From Salvelinus alpinus (taxonomy: Eukaryota; Chordata; Actinopteri; Salmoniformes; Salmonidae): a stretch of 64,000 bases of DNA. The DNA lies in contig NC_092115.1 in assembly GCF_045679555.1 (NCBI RefSeq), positions 36,464,728 to 36,528,727 on the forward strand. Reading direction: 5' to 3'. Under the pieces are notes generated by a model that had not been told where the DNA came from, did no database searches, and saw only the letters and a program-made list of their open reading frames with translations. Every line of letters begins with the position of its first letter. Position 1 is the stretch's first letter. This document shows, piece by piece, positions 1-11,900 of the stretch. The position numbers and the translations under genes were made by a program.

Positions 1-39
1 GGATAAGTTACAGTGCAGCGATCATTTTATAATTTTTTT

Positions 40-3000
40 TGTATATATTTGTATTCAAGTTTTACAAAATGTACATCAATGTAAGTACAAAGATTTTACC
101 ATATCCCAACCAACCTTCCTTCCTTCCTCCACATAACACATTCATTGGAAACCCTAAGAGAATACTTAATGTTCTCAAGCTTTAGGAAGAACATTACATC
201 GTTGAGCCATTGAGAAATAAGTGGGGGTTGAGCAGACTTCCACTGGAAAATAATTCTACGTCGAGCTAATAAGGATATAAAAGCAACAACATCGGCATGT
301 TTGGGGTCCAAGGAGAACGCGTATTCTGGAATACCAAAAACAGCTATCAAGGGACATGGCTGCAGGTTAATTTCAAGCACCTCAGATCATTTTTTAAAGA
401 GAATCCCAGTAATCTTTGTAGTTTAGAGCATTGACTGAACAGAGACATGACATCTATCACACTCATCATTTACATTTGGATATATTTCAGACAATCTGGA
501 TTTGGAAAAATGCACTCTTTGAAAAACCATAAATTGTATGTGACCAAGATGAGCACAAGATGTAGTGGAGCGTACTCTATCAATCACCTCCTCCCACCAC
601 TCCTGTGTGAATTCAACACCCATTTCCCGTTCCCAAGCAGATGTAGTTTTGTTGGTGGAATGGGAATAAGTGAATCTTATCAATAGGACCCATAGTAGAA
701 TTTAAAATGCACTCGAAACTGGTACCAAATCTTAAGTGTGGAAGGCACTACAGGATTGCCAGTATAGCAAGAGGTGGATGCTGGGAGAGAAGAGCGGAGT
801 AAAGCAGGAAGAGAAGCAGAAATACAAGAATGTGCCTCTAGGTAGCATCATGGGGTATCTGGAGCATGTAACCAGAATAGCAATTACTGAAAGTTGGCTG
901 CCCAGTAATAGTATACAAAGTTGGATAGTGTATGACCTCCACTAAACTTGCATCTCTGAAGTAAAGATCTACTGACTCTAGGTACCTTTCCTCCCCAGAT
1001 AAATGTGGTAACAGCCTGATTGATTGACAAAAACAAAAGAAAGTTGGTAAAAACAATGGGATAGATTGAAATGGATAGTTATTTGGGTAAACTGTTCATT
1101 TTTACAGCATATAAGTGATAGTGGTAAGCTACCCCATCTCTGAAAATCAGATTTAATTTGCGTAAGGAGGGGAGCAAAGTTTGCAGAAAAAAGAGCATGT
1201 AATGAACAAGTAACGTTCACTTCAAGGTATTTGAAACCAGAGCGGCTAAGCTGAAAAGGCAAGTCTGTCTGCTGGAACTGTAGCACTGCTGGATTGAGTG
1301 GGAAGTACTCACTTCTCTGGAGTTTCAGCTTGTAACCGGAGAAGGAGCCAAAGTTCTCCAGAATAGAAAGGATAGAAGGTAAACAGGTTACAGGGTTATT
1401 TACATAGAGTAACAAATCATCTGCATATAATGATAACCTATGTTCAACTCCTTCCTGTGTTACACCTTGGAAAGAGGAGGATGCCCGTAAAGCTACTGAA
1501 AGAGGCTCAATGGCGACAGCAAATAATAAAGGGGACATTGGGCAGCCTGTCCCACGTTCCAGGGCAAAATAGTCAGAACGGTTGACATTGGTACAGACAC
1601 TGGCCTGGGGAGATGTATACAAGAGACGGATCCATGAGCTAAATTTGTCCCCAAGTCAAAAGAATGTAACAGCAGCAAATAGGTACTCCCATTCAATTCT
1701 GTCAAATGCCTTCTCTGCATCTAGGGAGATTACCACCTCAGGGGAGTTGGAGAATTGTTTAGAATAAATCATGTTAAACCGCATCTGAATATAAAAAAGA
1801 ATCTGTCCTTTTATAAAGCCGGTTTGTTCCTGTGATACGAGTCCTGGTAAGACTACTTCCAGACACCTTGCTATCACCTTCGCCAGCATCTTTACATCCA
1901 CATTAAGGAGACTTAGGGCCCTAAATGAAGAACAGGAAGTGGGGTCTTTCCCCTTCTTCAGGTGAAGCGCTATTGAAGCCTGTGTTAGGGTAGGTGGCAG
2001 CGAGCCACGTTCAAGTGATTAATTATACATAGGTAAAAGTAAAGGGGCTAACTTGGTATGGAATTTCTTAAAGAACTGTTGGAAACCCATCGGGCCCTGG
2101 AGGTTTGCTGCTCTGCATTGACTTGATAGACTGAATAACTTCTTCAAGGCTGAGAGGAGATCATCTACAGTTTCAGCCTCAACTGTGGGAGTCTCCAGTT
2201 CGCCCAAAAATGTTGTCATATTGGCAGTATCTGATGGAAATTCAGATTTGAAGGTGTCATTGATCCCCGTAGGGTCAGAAATCAAGCTATGAGAGGAATC
2301 TTTCATTTGGGGAATCAGACGGGTAGCAGCACTGCGTTTTAATTGGTGTGCGAGCAGACGACTTGCCCTGTCGCCATGTTCATAGTAGGTACCACGTGAA
2401 TGCAATAGTAACCATTCTGCATCTGTAGTGGACAAGAGATTGAATTCAGATTGTAAGTTCAAGCGTTGCTTATATAGCTCTGGAGATGGCGTCAAGGCAT
2501 ATTGGTGGTCAAGGATGGCTTTAGTGAGTTCTTCTAGTTTAACTTTCCGAGTTTTGTTAATATGAGAAAAATAAGAAAGGCCTGAAGTGATTCCCATAAG
2601 AGAGAATGAGAGGTTGAGCTTGTCTGATTTGAAAAATATATATTATCAATAGAAGTGGAGATAATGTTACAGAAGTCTGCATCAGACAGGGGAAGATAAT
2701 TGAATCTCCAACAGAGAGGAGTACGAGTTTGTCCTGATAGGACTATGTCGAGGGCTAAAGGTCCATGGTCAGAAATGACAGTGGGTAAATATTCAGAAGA
2801 GGTGACATTTGGAAGTAACTTGTGATCAATAAAGAAATAGTCAATACAAGAAAAAGAATGATGTACATGTGGGAAAAAAAGAACACTGCCTGGGGATTCT
2901 GAAATCTCCAGGGATCTGTACACCCATTCTGAATCATAAAATCTGAGAATGGACTTTGACATAGCAGAAGGAGACATAGTTCTGGGGTTGGAGCGGCCTA

Positions 3001-3430
3001 AAGCCGGGCTAATAAAACAATTCAGATCCACGCCAAATATCAAAAGATGGGTGTTCAGAGAAGGGATTTGGCAGAAACCAATTTGGCAAATTCAACATCA
3101 TCAAAATTGGGAGCATATACATTGAACAATACTACAGGTGTGTGCCAGTTATGATTAAAAATCTCCCGTTACTGTCTGAAATAACATTAGTAGTAGAGAA
3201 ATGTATTTTTTTACTAACCAAAATTGCAACCCCTCTGGCTTTGGAGTTAAAGTCTGAATGGGAAAACCTGACCTGAGCCATTGATTGATCTTTAATGCGT
3301 AAATCTGCTTTTAGCTTTTCAAATGGGAGAAGATCCTAGACCTCTTGACAGGATTATTCATTGTTTTAGTATTCCAAGATAAAACTTTATAGGAGAAGCA
3401 CGAGTAGTGAAATCCATTTGAAAAGGCATT
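40..3430 (-). mobile_element. L1/Tx1-type LINE, decayed
   Basis: Non-LTR retrotransposon reading right to left. An endonuclease-like region lies at about 2534-3400, with DxN and SDHGP-type motifs (ISDHGPLALDI). A reverse transcriptase follows at about 978-1901, with LDAEKAFDRIEW, a GCPMSPLLF motif and the catalytic YADD at about 1425. The C-terminal domain is at 96-380 (RRIIFQWKSAQPP, then WLNDVMFFLKLE). The coding sequence is spread over several frames with stops between 1650 and 2600, so it is not functional. No ORF1 is visible to the right, which suggests 5' truncation near 3430. The 3' end is near the window's left edge, where an A-rich stretch is seen on the minus strand. Because prdx1 exons follow directly to the right, the LINE probably sits in an upstream intron of that gene. 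LINE identity is firm; the exact limits are approximate. Confidence 0.85.
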
Positions 3431-3748
3431 CACAAAATAGTAAAGTAGGTCAACAAATACCGCACGTTTGCACGGTCCAAATTATAATTTGGTGTATCAT
3501 TTTACTGCAGTACTATTATATTAGGCTACATGTGAGTGTTATAGGCCTACAGTCAGTGCACATATTTCAGTTACTAGAGTAGGCTAAAACTTCAGTGTCC
3601 AAATATTTTTTATTATTATTCAGAGGACCGGCACACAGAAACCTGTTTACTACTATCCGTGTCCGTCTGTATACCACAGCTGGCAGGGACGCTTGGTCTC
3701 AGACACACAAAAAAAGACTAAATTCAGACTCGTTGTGTGTTCTTACAG

Positions 3749-4872
3749 GACCAACACACCTCGTAAGCAGGGCGGTCTGGGTCCAATGAAGATCCCTCTG
3801 GTAGCCGACACACTGCGTTCCATCTCCACGGACTACGGGGTGCTGAAGGAGGACGAGGGCATCGCCTACAGGTGGGTTCACAACAGACAAGTTCAAGGGT
3901 CAAAGTTCAGTGTTTCTATGACCGACTGGGTCAAAACCTGGGTAATGTGCCCAACAAGACTAACACAAACCTAAATGACTCAATCTATACCATATTTATT
4001 TTTTCAGGGGCCTATTCATTATTGACGCCAAGGGCCTCTTGAGGCAGATCACCATCAACGACCTTCCAGTGGGACGCTCCATCGACGAGACCCTGCGTCT
4101 GGTGCAGGCCTTTCAGTTCACTGACAAACACGGAGAAGGTACATAACTAACCCTGCTTTCTTTTTGTTTTCTAAAAGACAATACCTCCTTATCCTACACA
4201 GAATCAGGCTAACCTTTTGCAGTGCCATATTTTACCATGTACCGTCAGAAGACACATACACTATGTCAGGGGTCATCAACTAGATTCAGCCGCGGGCCAA
4301 TTGTTTTTCTTGAGCAGATGGTCAGGGGACTGGAACATAATTATGAATCATTTGTACGATAGAAGCCCAAACAGATACTGTATTTGACAAAAACATAATT
4401 TCAAACCTTGATTACATTGGTACACAATCACATATGTCTCTCTATTTATGAGTGGAAATACTTAGTAACAGATTTCCTAAATTAAAATAATTTTGAGGTG
4501 AATTCCTATTGATTTTAGTGTTACATGTACAAAAATGTTTTTGTGGCTCAAAACTTTGGGGGGGCCAAGGGCCGCCAGTTGACGATACCTGCACTATGCA
4601 TTTAGCATTTAGAGCACTATTACCACTCTCTCTTTTAAGGTAACATTCCATGTTTGTAACAGCTGAGAATGTTAGGCTGATAGTAGATGTCAGAATGTAT
4701 AAAAATGTCAAGCTCCGGTTCAAAGTGTTTTGTTTATCATACTGCACTGTCCTGACACACACACTTCTTCTCTGGTGTTTCCTCAGTCTGTCCCGCCGGC
4801 TGGAAACCAGGAAGTGACACCATCAAGCCCGACACCCAGAAGAGCAAAGACTTCTTCTCCAAGCAGCACTAA
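3749..4872 (+). CDS. prdx1: Peroxiredoxin 1-like (natural killer enhancing factor), last three coding exons
   Basis: Typical 2-Cys peroxiredoxin, a cytosolic thiol peroxidase that reduces hydrogen peroxide using thioredoxin. Exons are 3749-3871, 4008-4138 and 4787-4872, each bounded by AG and GT with consistent phases (2, 2, 1). The first begins with the end of a Trp codon then [12 protein letters not shown] and runs to DEGIAYR. The second encodes [18 protein letters not shown] and [19 protein letters not shown]. The third encodes [16 protein letters not shown] and ends KDFFSKQH, stop at 4870-4872. The resolving cysteine (VCPAGW) and the GGLG sensitivity loop are present; the C-terminal YF motif of mammalian PRDX1 reads FF here. 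The upstream exons with the peroxidatic FVCPTE motif are not in the window, so they lie to the left. No disabling change is seen. Assignment to prdx1 rather than prdx2 is from remembered similarity. Confidence 0.9.
4267..4591. mobile_element. hAT-type MITE in prdx1 last intron
   Basis: A 325-bp non-coding element starting CAGGGGTCATCAACT and ending with the imperfect inverse (AGTTGACGATACCTG). It is flanked by an 8-bp duplication, CACTATGT at 4259-4266 and CACTATGC at 4592-4599, with one mismatch. Internal sequence includes GCCGCGGGCC and GGGCCGCCAGTTG, typical of the common fish hAT MITE. The length, termini and 8-bp duplication all agree with hAT transposition. Confidence 0.8.
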
Positions 4873-5080
4873 GATGATGAGTGTCTGCAGCCTGCTGTAG
4901 GACAACTACAGTTACAGTACATTTCAATAGAACAATAGGCTACTGCTCTTCACTATCTATGTGCCTGGGAACTGTAGAACAATGTCATCAGCATTCCATT
5001 ATCTGTCATGTGTTTAGATAGAAATGATGACCAAAGAATCAAGATTAGATTGTGTTGGAGATGTTTTAGTGTCATTAACC

Positions 5081-5839
5081 AGGTTCCATCCAACCTTTTT
5101 ATGCGAGTAAAGTACATGTCGGATGAAAAATGTATTTGCCGGTAAACTTTCCAAATGACAAAACAAAATACGCTAGACAAGGTGGGATCGTTTTGTCTGT
5201 AAAATGTATTATGAGAGAAATGGCAGTGGAAAGGCTTTTATGAGCAAATATTGATATAATATATATTTTTTAAATTATTGTCACCATCCTATCAAAGTAA
5301 ACTTGGGAGTCATGTGATGACATGTGTGCACTACGACTCGGGAAAGCATGCAGTTTATTAGGCTACAGATGAAATAAGTTATGATGAACTTCACAGGGTG
5401 GTGAACGTGCCAGTTGATGAGCTTGATACTCCTTTCCAATAAATATCGAGGGTCTTATTCTGGTGACATGATGATCGATGTTTGGCTGCCATTTGACAAA
5501 TTAAAATAATCTTGCTCTTTTGCCCATAATAACCTCATGTGTAGGCTATACCTGCACTGTATCTGCAAGCTGTTGGCTAGAGCACACATTCGCTATATTA
5601 GGTAACATTCTTTGTTACAAAATCATCAGTAGAGTTGGAAATGCGATGGAAACACATTTAACTTATTTTTTATTTGATACATGGGAATTTAACTTCTAAA
5701 GTAAATTTTATGTGCACTACGTCATCATGCACAGATTTTTATCCGCTACAAGGCAATTTGATGGAAACACAACTCTGGTGAGAAAAGGTGCAGATTTTAG
5801 AATATTCACATGAAACTGTCGCCAGTTAGATGGAAGCCT
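5081..5839. mobile_element. Non-autonomous DNA element with short inverted termini
   Basis: Left end AGGTTCCATCCAAC, right end (read inverted) AGGCTTCCATCTAAC. The interior is AT-rich and has no coding potential. It lies just 3' of prdx1 and carries an AATAAA at about 5440 that could serve as a poly(A) signal for that gene. The family was not identified. Confidence 0.5.
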
Positions 5840-6203
5840 AGCTAATGATGTCGCCATTTTGTTTTCTGTTGTATCATTTTGGTAACATAGTTTTTGTCTT
5901 TAGGCTACAGTCTGTGAAATGATGAAAAGCAGCTTTACTGGGGGGAAAAGTGAGAAGAAAACTTAGTTTTTTTACAGTGAAAAACAAACTACTCAACTGT
6001 CCTTTCATCTTCTAAATAAAAACTTTTACAAAGCAGTTTTTTTTTTCCCTTGACAGATTATCAGAAAAACAAACTTAACATGTTTGTTAATTACTTTTTG
6101 TATGACTTACGATGAAATTGAAATCTGGGTTAATTTAACAGTTTAGTTTGCAATTCTGTTTTGTTTTTTGGTGAATTTCGCTACAATGTAGCTAGACATG
6201 ATA

Positions 6204-7411
6204 CACTACATGACCAAAAGTATGTGGACACCTGCTCGTCGAACATCTCATTCCAAAATCATGGGCATTAATATGTAGTTGGTCCTCCCTTTGCTGCTAT
6301 AACAGCCTCCACTCTTCTGGGAAGGGTTTCCACTATATGTTGGAATATTGCTGCGGGGACTTGCTGCCATTCAGCCACGAGCATTAGTGAAGTCGAGCAC
6401 TGATGTTGGGCGATTAGGCCTGGCTCACAGTCGGCGTTCCAATTCATCCCAAAGGTGTTTGATGGGGTTGAGGTCAGGTCTCTATGCAGGCCAGTCAAGT
6501 TCTTCCACACCAATCTCGACAAACCATTTCTGTATGGACCTCGCTTTGTGCACGAGGGCATTGTCATGCTGAAAAAGGAAAGGGCCTTCCCCAAACTGTT
6601 GCCACAGTTGGAAGCACAGAATCTTCTAGAATGCCATTGCATGCTGTAGCGTTAAAGACTTCCCTTCACTGGAACTAAGGGGCCTAGCCCGAACCATGAA
6701 TATCAGCCCAAGACAATTATTCCTCCTCCTCCTCCAAACGTTACAGCTGGCACTATGCATTCGGGCAGGTAGCGTTCTTCTGGCATCCGCCAAACCCAGT
6801 TTTGTTCGTTGGACTGCCAGATGGTGAAGCTCGATTCATCACTCCAAGAGAATTTGTTCCAGAGTCCAATGGCGGCGAGCTTTACACCACTCCAGCCGAC
6901 ACTTGGCATTGCGCATGGTGATCTTATGCTTGTGTGCGGCGGCTCGGCCATGGAAACCCATTTCATGACGCTCTCGACGAACAGTTATTCTGCTGACTTT
7001 GCTTCCAGAGGCAGTTTGGAACTCGGGAGTGAGTGTTGCAACCAAGGACAGACAATTTTTACACGCTTCAGCACTCATCGGTCACGTTCTGTGAGCTTGT
7101 TTGGCCTAACACTTCGCGGCTGAGGCGTTGCTGCTCCTAGACATTTCCACTTCACAATAATAGCACTTACAGTTGACCGGGGCAGCTCTAGCAGGGCAGA
7201 AATTTGATACACTGACTTGTTGGAAAGGTGGCATCCTATGACGGTGCCATGTTGAAAGTCACTGAGCTCTTCAGTAAGGCCATTCTACTGCTAATGTTTG
7301 TCTGTGGAGACACATTTTCATTTTTATACACGCAGCAATGGGTGTGGCTGAAATAGACAAATCCACTAATTTGAAGAGGTGTCCACATACTTTTGTATAT
7401 ACAGTATATGT
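6204..7411 (-). mobile_element. Tc1-like transposon, decayed
   Basis: The left end, CACTACATGACCAAAAG then TATGTGGACACC, is matched by the inverted right end with GTGTCCACATACTTTTG near 7380-7395. A Tc1 transposase is readable on the minus strand in separate frames: a central part with [12 protein letters not shown] and [10 protein letters not shown] at 6703-6966, and a C-terminal part ending AAKGGPTTY at 6268-6642. Frameshifts separate these blocks, so it is inactive. The same subfamily occurs at 36243-37478 and as a fragment at 58840-59080. Confidence 0.85.
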
Positions 7412-8063
7412 AGCTAGGACTGAAAAAAATGGATCATTGAGTGAGGCTGGACGATCAATCCAAATAGGGTTGAACAATAGAGTAACATCATCTTAGGCTC
7501 CCTCTTAAACCAGCTTAAATGAAATGAATGTGCCAAAACTTTGCAACTGCAAAAAAAGGCAGCCAAGCAAAGGACAAGGTAACATAACTAAAAATTGCAG
7601 GCAAAGATGGAAGCATTTCATCGCAATCACGCGATCATTGAAAACATGTTTCACAAAAGAAAATTGGGGGGCATTCATATATATATTTTTTGCATTCATT
7701 TACAATTAATTTGTTCTTGCCTTTCAATATTATTTATTTTGCTCTCAATAGTATTGGGTTAATGTTTTGCTTTCAAAAACATGATTTTTTGTGTAATACT
7801 AAGAATTTTGTTCTCGAATTCAAAAGGTTTGCTTGAAATTAAAGGCACAAAAGTAATTCCAAAGAACCCTCTCGCTTCGCCTCTTCCTCTCTGTTTTTTT
7901 CAACAAAATCAATTGATGTGAATTTCTTATGGCCTGCAGAGTACCGCCAGCTACTGTTCAATTGTTGATTAATGAGCGAGGTTAATTGACTGCAGATGGT
8001 TGTAGAATTTTTACTCAACTGAATTTTTTATGTAGTGAGAATATGGTTGTTATCATATAGTCT

Positions 8064-8222
8064 ACCCCACAAGAGGTTGGTGGCACCTTCATTTGGGAGG
8101 ACGGGCTTGTGGTAATGGCTGGAGCGGAATCAGTGGAACGGTGTCAAATAAATCAAACACATGGTTTGACGCCATTCCATTTGCTCCGTTCCAGCCATTA
8201 TTATGAGCCTCCACTGGTCTAC
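8064..8222. mobile_element. Foldback MITE
   Basis: The two halves are inverted copies. AATGGCTGGAGCGGAA in the left half and TTCCAGCCATT in the right half can pair, as can GTCAAATAAATCAAACACATGG with the following TTTGACGCC arm. Ends near CCCACAAGAGGTTGGTGG and CCTCCACTGG match a repeat remembered as abundant in salmonids. No coding capacity. Confidence 0.6.
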
Positions 8223-8940
8223 CCATATTGGATGCAAAGTCAATATATTCCTTGCAGAAGAGACCAAGTGCTACTGATCTAATTCCACGCACACGTCTGT
8301 TTATGTCGCTGGTGTAGCAGGTAGTCACAGCGCTGACGTCCTGTTCACGGTTTGCGCATGTGTAATCCTGGTGCAGCTCCTCTGTAATTGTCAGCAAATT
8401 GATTGACTGAATTAACAAGAGAACAATCTGCTGGTGCACAAGCACATTTCTAAATAGCACCTGGTGTATTTTACTATTCTTACTCTCAATAGTAACTAAG
8501 TTGAGACCCAGGTGACCGCTTATGCCTGGAGCCGGCCCTGATTGCACTATATACAACCTGAAAATCCATTCAATTCAATGTCATTTAATATTCATGGTAT
8601 GACACACAAAATGACAATTATTTGTTCAAATTTGACATCCTCATTTAACAATGCTTACCTTCCTATAAAGCCCTTGAAGCATATCAAGTCATTTATGTCA
8701 TATTGTTGAGATTGGTAAAAATGCTAGGCAAATTGCAATCTAATATGGCATTCCCTTTTTTGAGCTCAGTAATTTCCTAAATAAACATCAAGATGAAAAA
8801 AACAAAACAATTGGAAGTTCTTATTTGAGTTGTAAGTAGTAGGGTTTTAAAGCTGAAATAATTGTTAAACATGTTTTTCAAGAAGACACAGTTAGGGTTA
8901 ACTGTACAACGCTGAGGAAAACACTGAACAACATGCAATC

Positions 8941-11900
8941 TTACATTCTGACATTGGCAAATTTACATTGATGTTTTTGATGTATTTTGAGGTTACCGAG
9001 AACCGTGAAACTTTTACCACACTGCACACAACTAAATGGCTTTTGTCCACTGTGAAATCGCTCATGTCTTTGGCAGTTGTCCTGCCTTGCAAACATCTTG
9101 CCACAGAGTCTGCAACTGAAAGGTCTCTCACCCGTGTGAACACTCTGATGGGACTTAAGTCTGGTTTTCTGCGTAAAACTTTTCCCACACTCAAGACATC
9201 TGTATGGTTTGACTCCAGCGTGAGAGTGCTGGTGTGCTTCAAGTTGACAATGGCGGTGGAAGCTCTTTCCACACAATGAGCATATAAACACTTTTTGGTT
9301 TGGTACAGCTCTCCAAACATTGACCATTCTTTTTGTTTTCAATCTGTTCTTATTAAGAATATGTTCATTGCTGTGTGAGTTTGACTCAGATGTGTTCCCA
9401 GTTGCTCTCATGAGCCCTTGTGAAGAAGGTCCTGGCTGCTGCAGTCTAGGCTGTAAAATCAAGCCCTCCATCACAACAGGGTGCAGAGTATCTCTGTACT
9501 GCCCCTGGTCAGCTTGAAAGGACTCAGACATGGCATCGCCATGATAAAGAGGATGCCACTCGGGCTCCACTTTCACTGGGACAGTGCTGAAAATGTCATT
9601 AAGTGGTTTCTCTGCAGAAGACAAAGAGTTGCAGGAAGCAGGATGGGATGGGATGGGAGTGGGATATTGATCTGCCTGAGAGGAAAACATCTGTAAGCAT
9701 CTCTCTGTAGTGTAAGACCCATCTGGGTGAGTGGAATCATTCCCACTTAGTCCTTGTGTAACAGAGAACCACAGCTGACTATCTCTCTCATCCATTCTAA
9801 AGTCCAAACTGCCTGTGATTCCTGGGTCTTGTACAGTTCCCTGGGCTACATGTTTTTCCACCTGCTCTGCTTTCACCAACAACTCCAGTCCACCCCTCGC
9901 CTCCACAAGGTGTCCTGAGCTCTGCAGCTCATTGAACTTCTCCGGGTCCTCTACAGGCGTGGCTTGGGATTTCTGGTCCTCTTCATTACCTGGAAGTAGA
10001 GTAGACAGTTTATGTAATTGTTAGAAATATGTCAAATAAGCGATAAAGCAAAACCCTGTACAGTGCAAATAACCTGACTTGATGGCAGGGCCGTAACTAC
10101 ATATGAGGACACCGGGGTCTGGACTTCGGTAACTTTTTCTAATTTGAAAAATAACAAAAGTATATAAACTCAGCAAAAAAAAGAAACGTCCTCTCACTGT
10201 CAACTGTTTATTTTCAGCAAACTTAACATGTGTAAATATTTGTATGAACATAAGATTCAACAACAGACATAAACTGAACAAGTTCCACAGACATGTGACT
10301 AACAGGCTTACCACATCACTCGCGTCGCGTGCGCGAGCGTTGCAAAATACATTTTGAAATCTATGTTATTCAATTATTGCGCGCGCGCGCCAACAAGCAT
10401 CTGCGTTGCCAAGGGCTAAAACAGAAGTCATTCCTATTTCTGACGCAGATCGCGCTGCAAGTCGTGCCTCTCCCATCACCTCATTGGTTTATAGAAGCAG
10501 ATACCCAAGTGCCATCTCCTCATTGGTTATACCCGCGTAGGTGACTGAAAGACGAACGAGGTCAGTGGCAGTAATGCACCTAATTTATGAAGGTTGCCAA
10601 TCGCAAAATAATGTCAAGAGAAGAAAAGGCCTGGAAGGAAGAGAGCTGGACTAGAAATGATTCGGTTGACCGTTTTATGTGTGGATTAATTGGCGGAGTA
10701 GAGGACCTTGTGCATTTCAGGTAAAATAACTCTGTTTATATCCCAGGACAAATTAGCTAGCAACAGCAAGCTAGCTAAAGAGGACAAATTAGCTAGCAAG
10801 TGCAAGCTAACTAGCTAAATTGCCATAAATGTTTAATGCTTTTCGACCTCTCCCCAAATTAATATAATTGGTTCAGAGTTTGTTTTGATATTTTCACCTG
10901 TGTGTCGTGATCACGTTTGGTGTGGGGGGACAAAATACATGTATGCACGATGGCGCACGCGCGCAGCCGGTTTGGGTTCCGTGTAAACAGAAATGGAATA
11001 ATGTGTCCCTGAACAAAGGGGGGTCAAAATCAAAAGTATTAAGTACTGCAGTGCACCAGATTTGCCAGTTCTTGCTGTGAGATGTTACCCCACTCTTCCA
11101 CCAAGGCACCTGCAAGTTCCTGGACATTTCTGGGGGGGAATGGCCCTAGCCCTCCGATCCAACAGGTCCCAGACGTGCTCAATGGGATTGAGACCCGGGC
11201 TCTTCACTGGCCATGGCAGAACACTGACATTCCTGTCTTCCAGGAAATCACGCACAGAACGAACAGTATGGCTGGTGACATTGTCATGCTGGATGGTCAT
11301 GTCAGGATGAGCCTGCTGGAAGGGTACCACATGAGGGAGGAGGATGTCTTCCCTGTAACACACAGCGTTGAGATTGCCTACAATGACAACAAGCTCAGTC
11401 CGATGATGCTGTGACACACCGTCCCAGACAATTACAGACCCTCCACCTCCAAATCGATCCCGCTCCAGAGTACAGGCCTCGGTGTAACGCTCATTCCTTC
11501 GACGATAAACGCGAATCCGACAACCACCCCTGGTGAGACAAAAAATGTGACTCGTCAGTGAAGAGCACTTTTTGCCAGTCCTGTCTGGTCCAGCGACGAT
11601 AGGCGACGTTGTTGCCGGTGATGTCTGGTGAGGACCTGCCTTACAACAGGCCTACAAGCCCTCAGTCCAGCCTCTCTCAGCCTATTGCGGAGTCTGAGCA
11701 CTGATGGAGGGATTGTGCGTTCCTGGTGTAACTCGGGCAGTTGTTGTTGCCATCCTGTACCTGTTCCGCAGGTGTGATGTTTGGTACCGATCCTGTGTAG
11801 GTGTTGTTACACGTGGTCTGCCACTGCGAGGACGATCAGCTGTCCGTCCTGTCTCCCTGTAGCGCTGTCTTAGGCATCTCACAGTACAGACATTGCAATT

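Noticed and set aside
8089-8556. A 155-residue minus-strand open frame
   Set aside because: It starts in unique sequence and runs into a foldback MITE; no domain, no conserved pattern.
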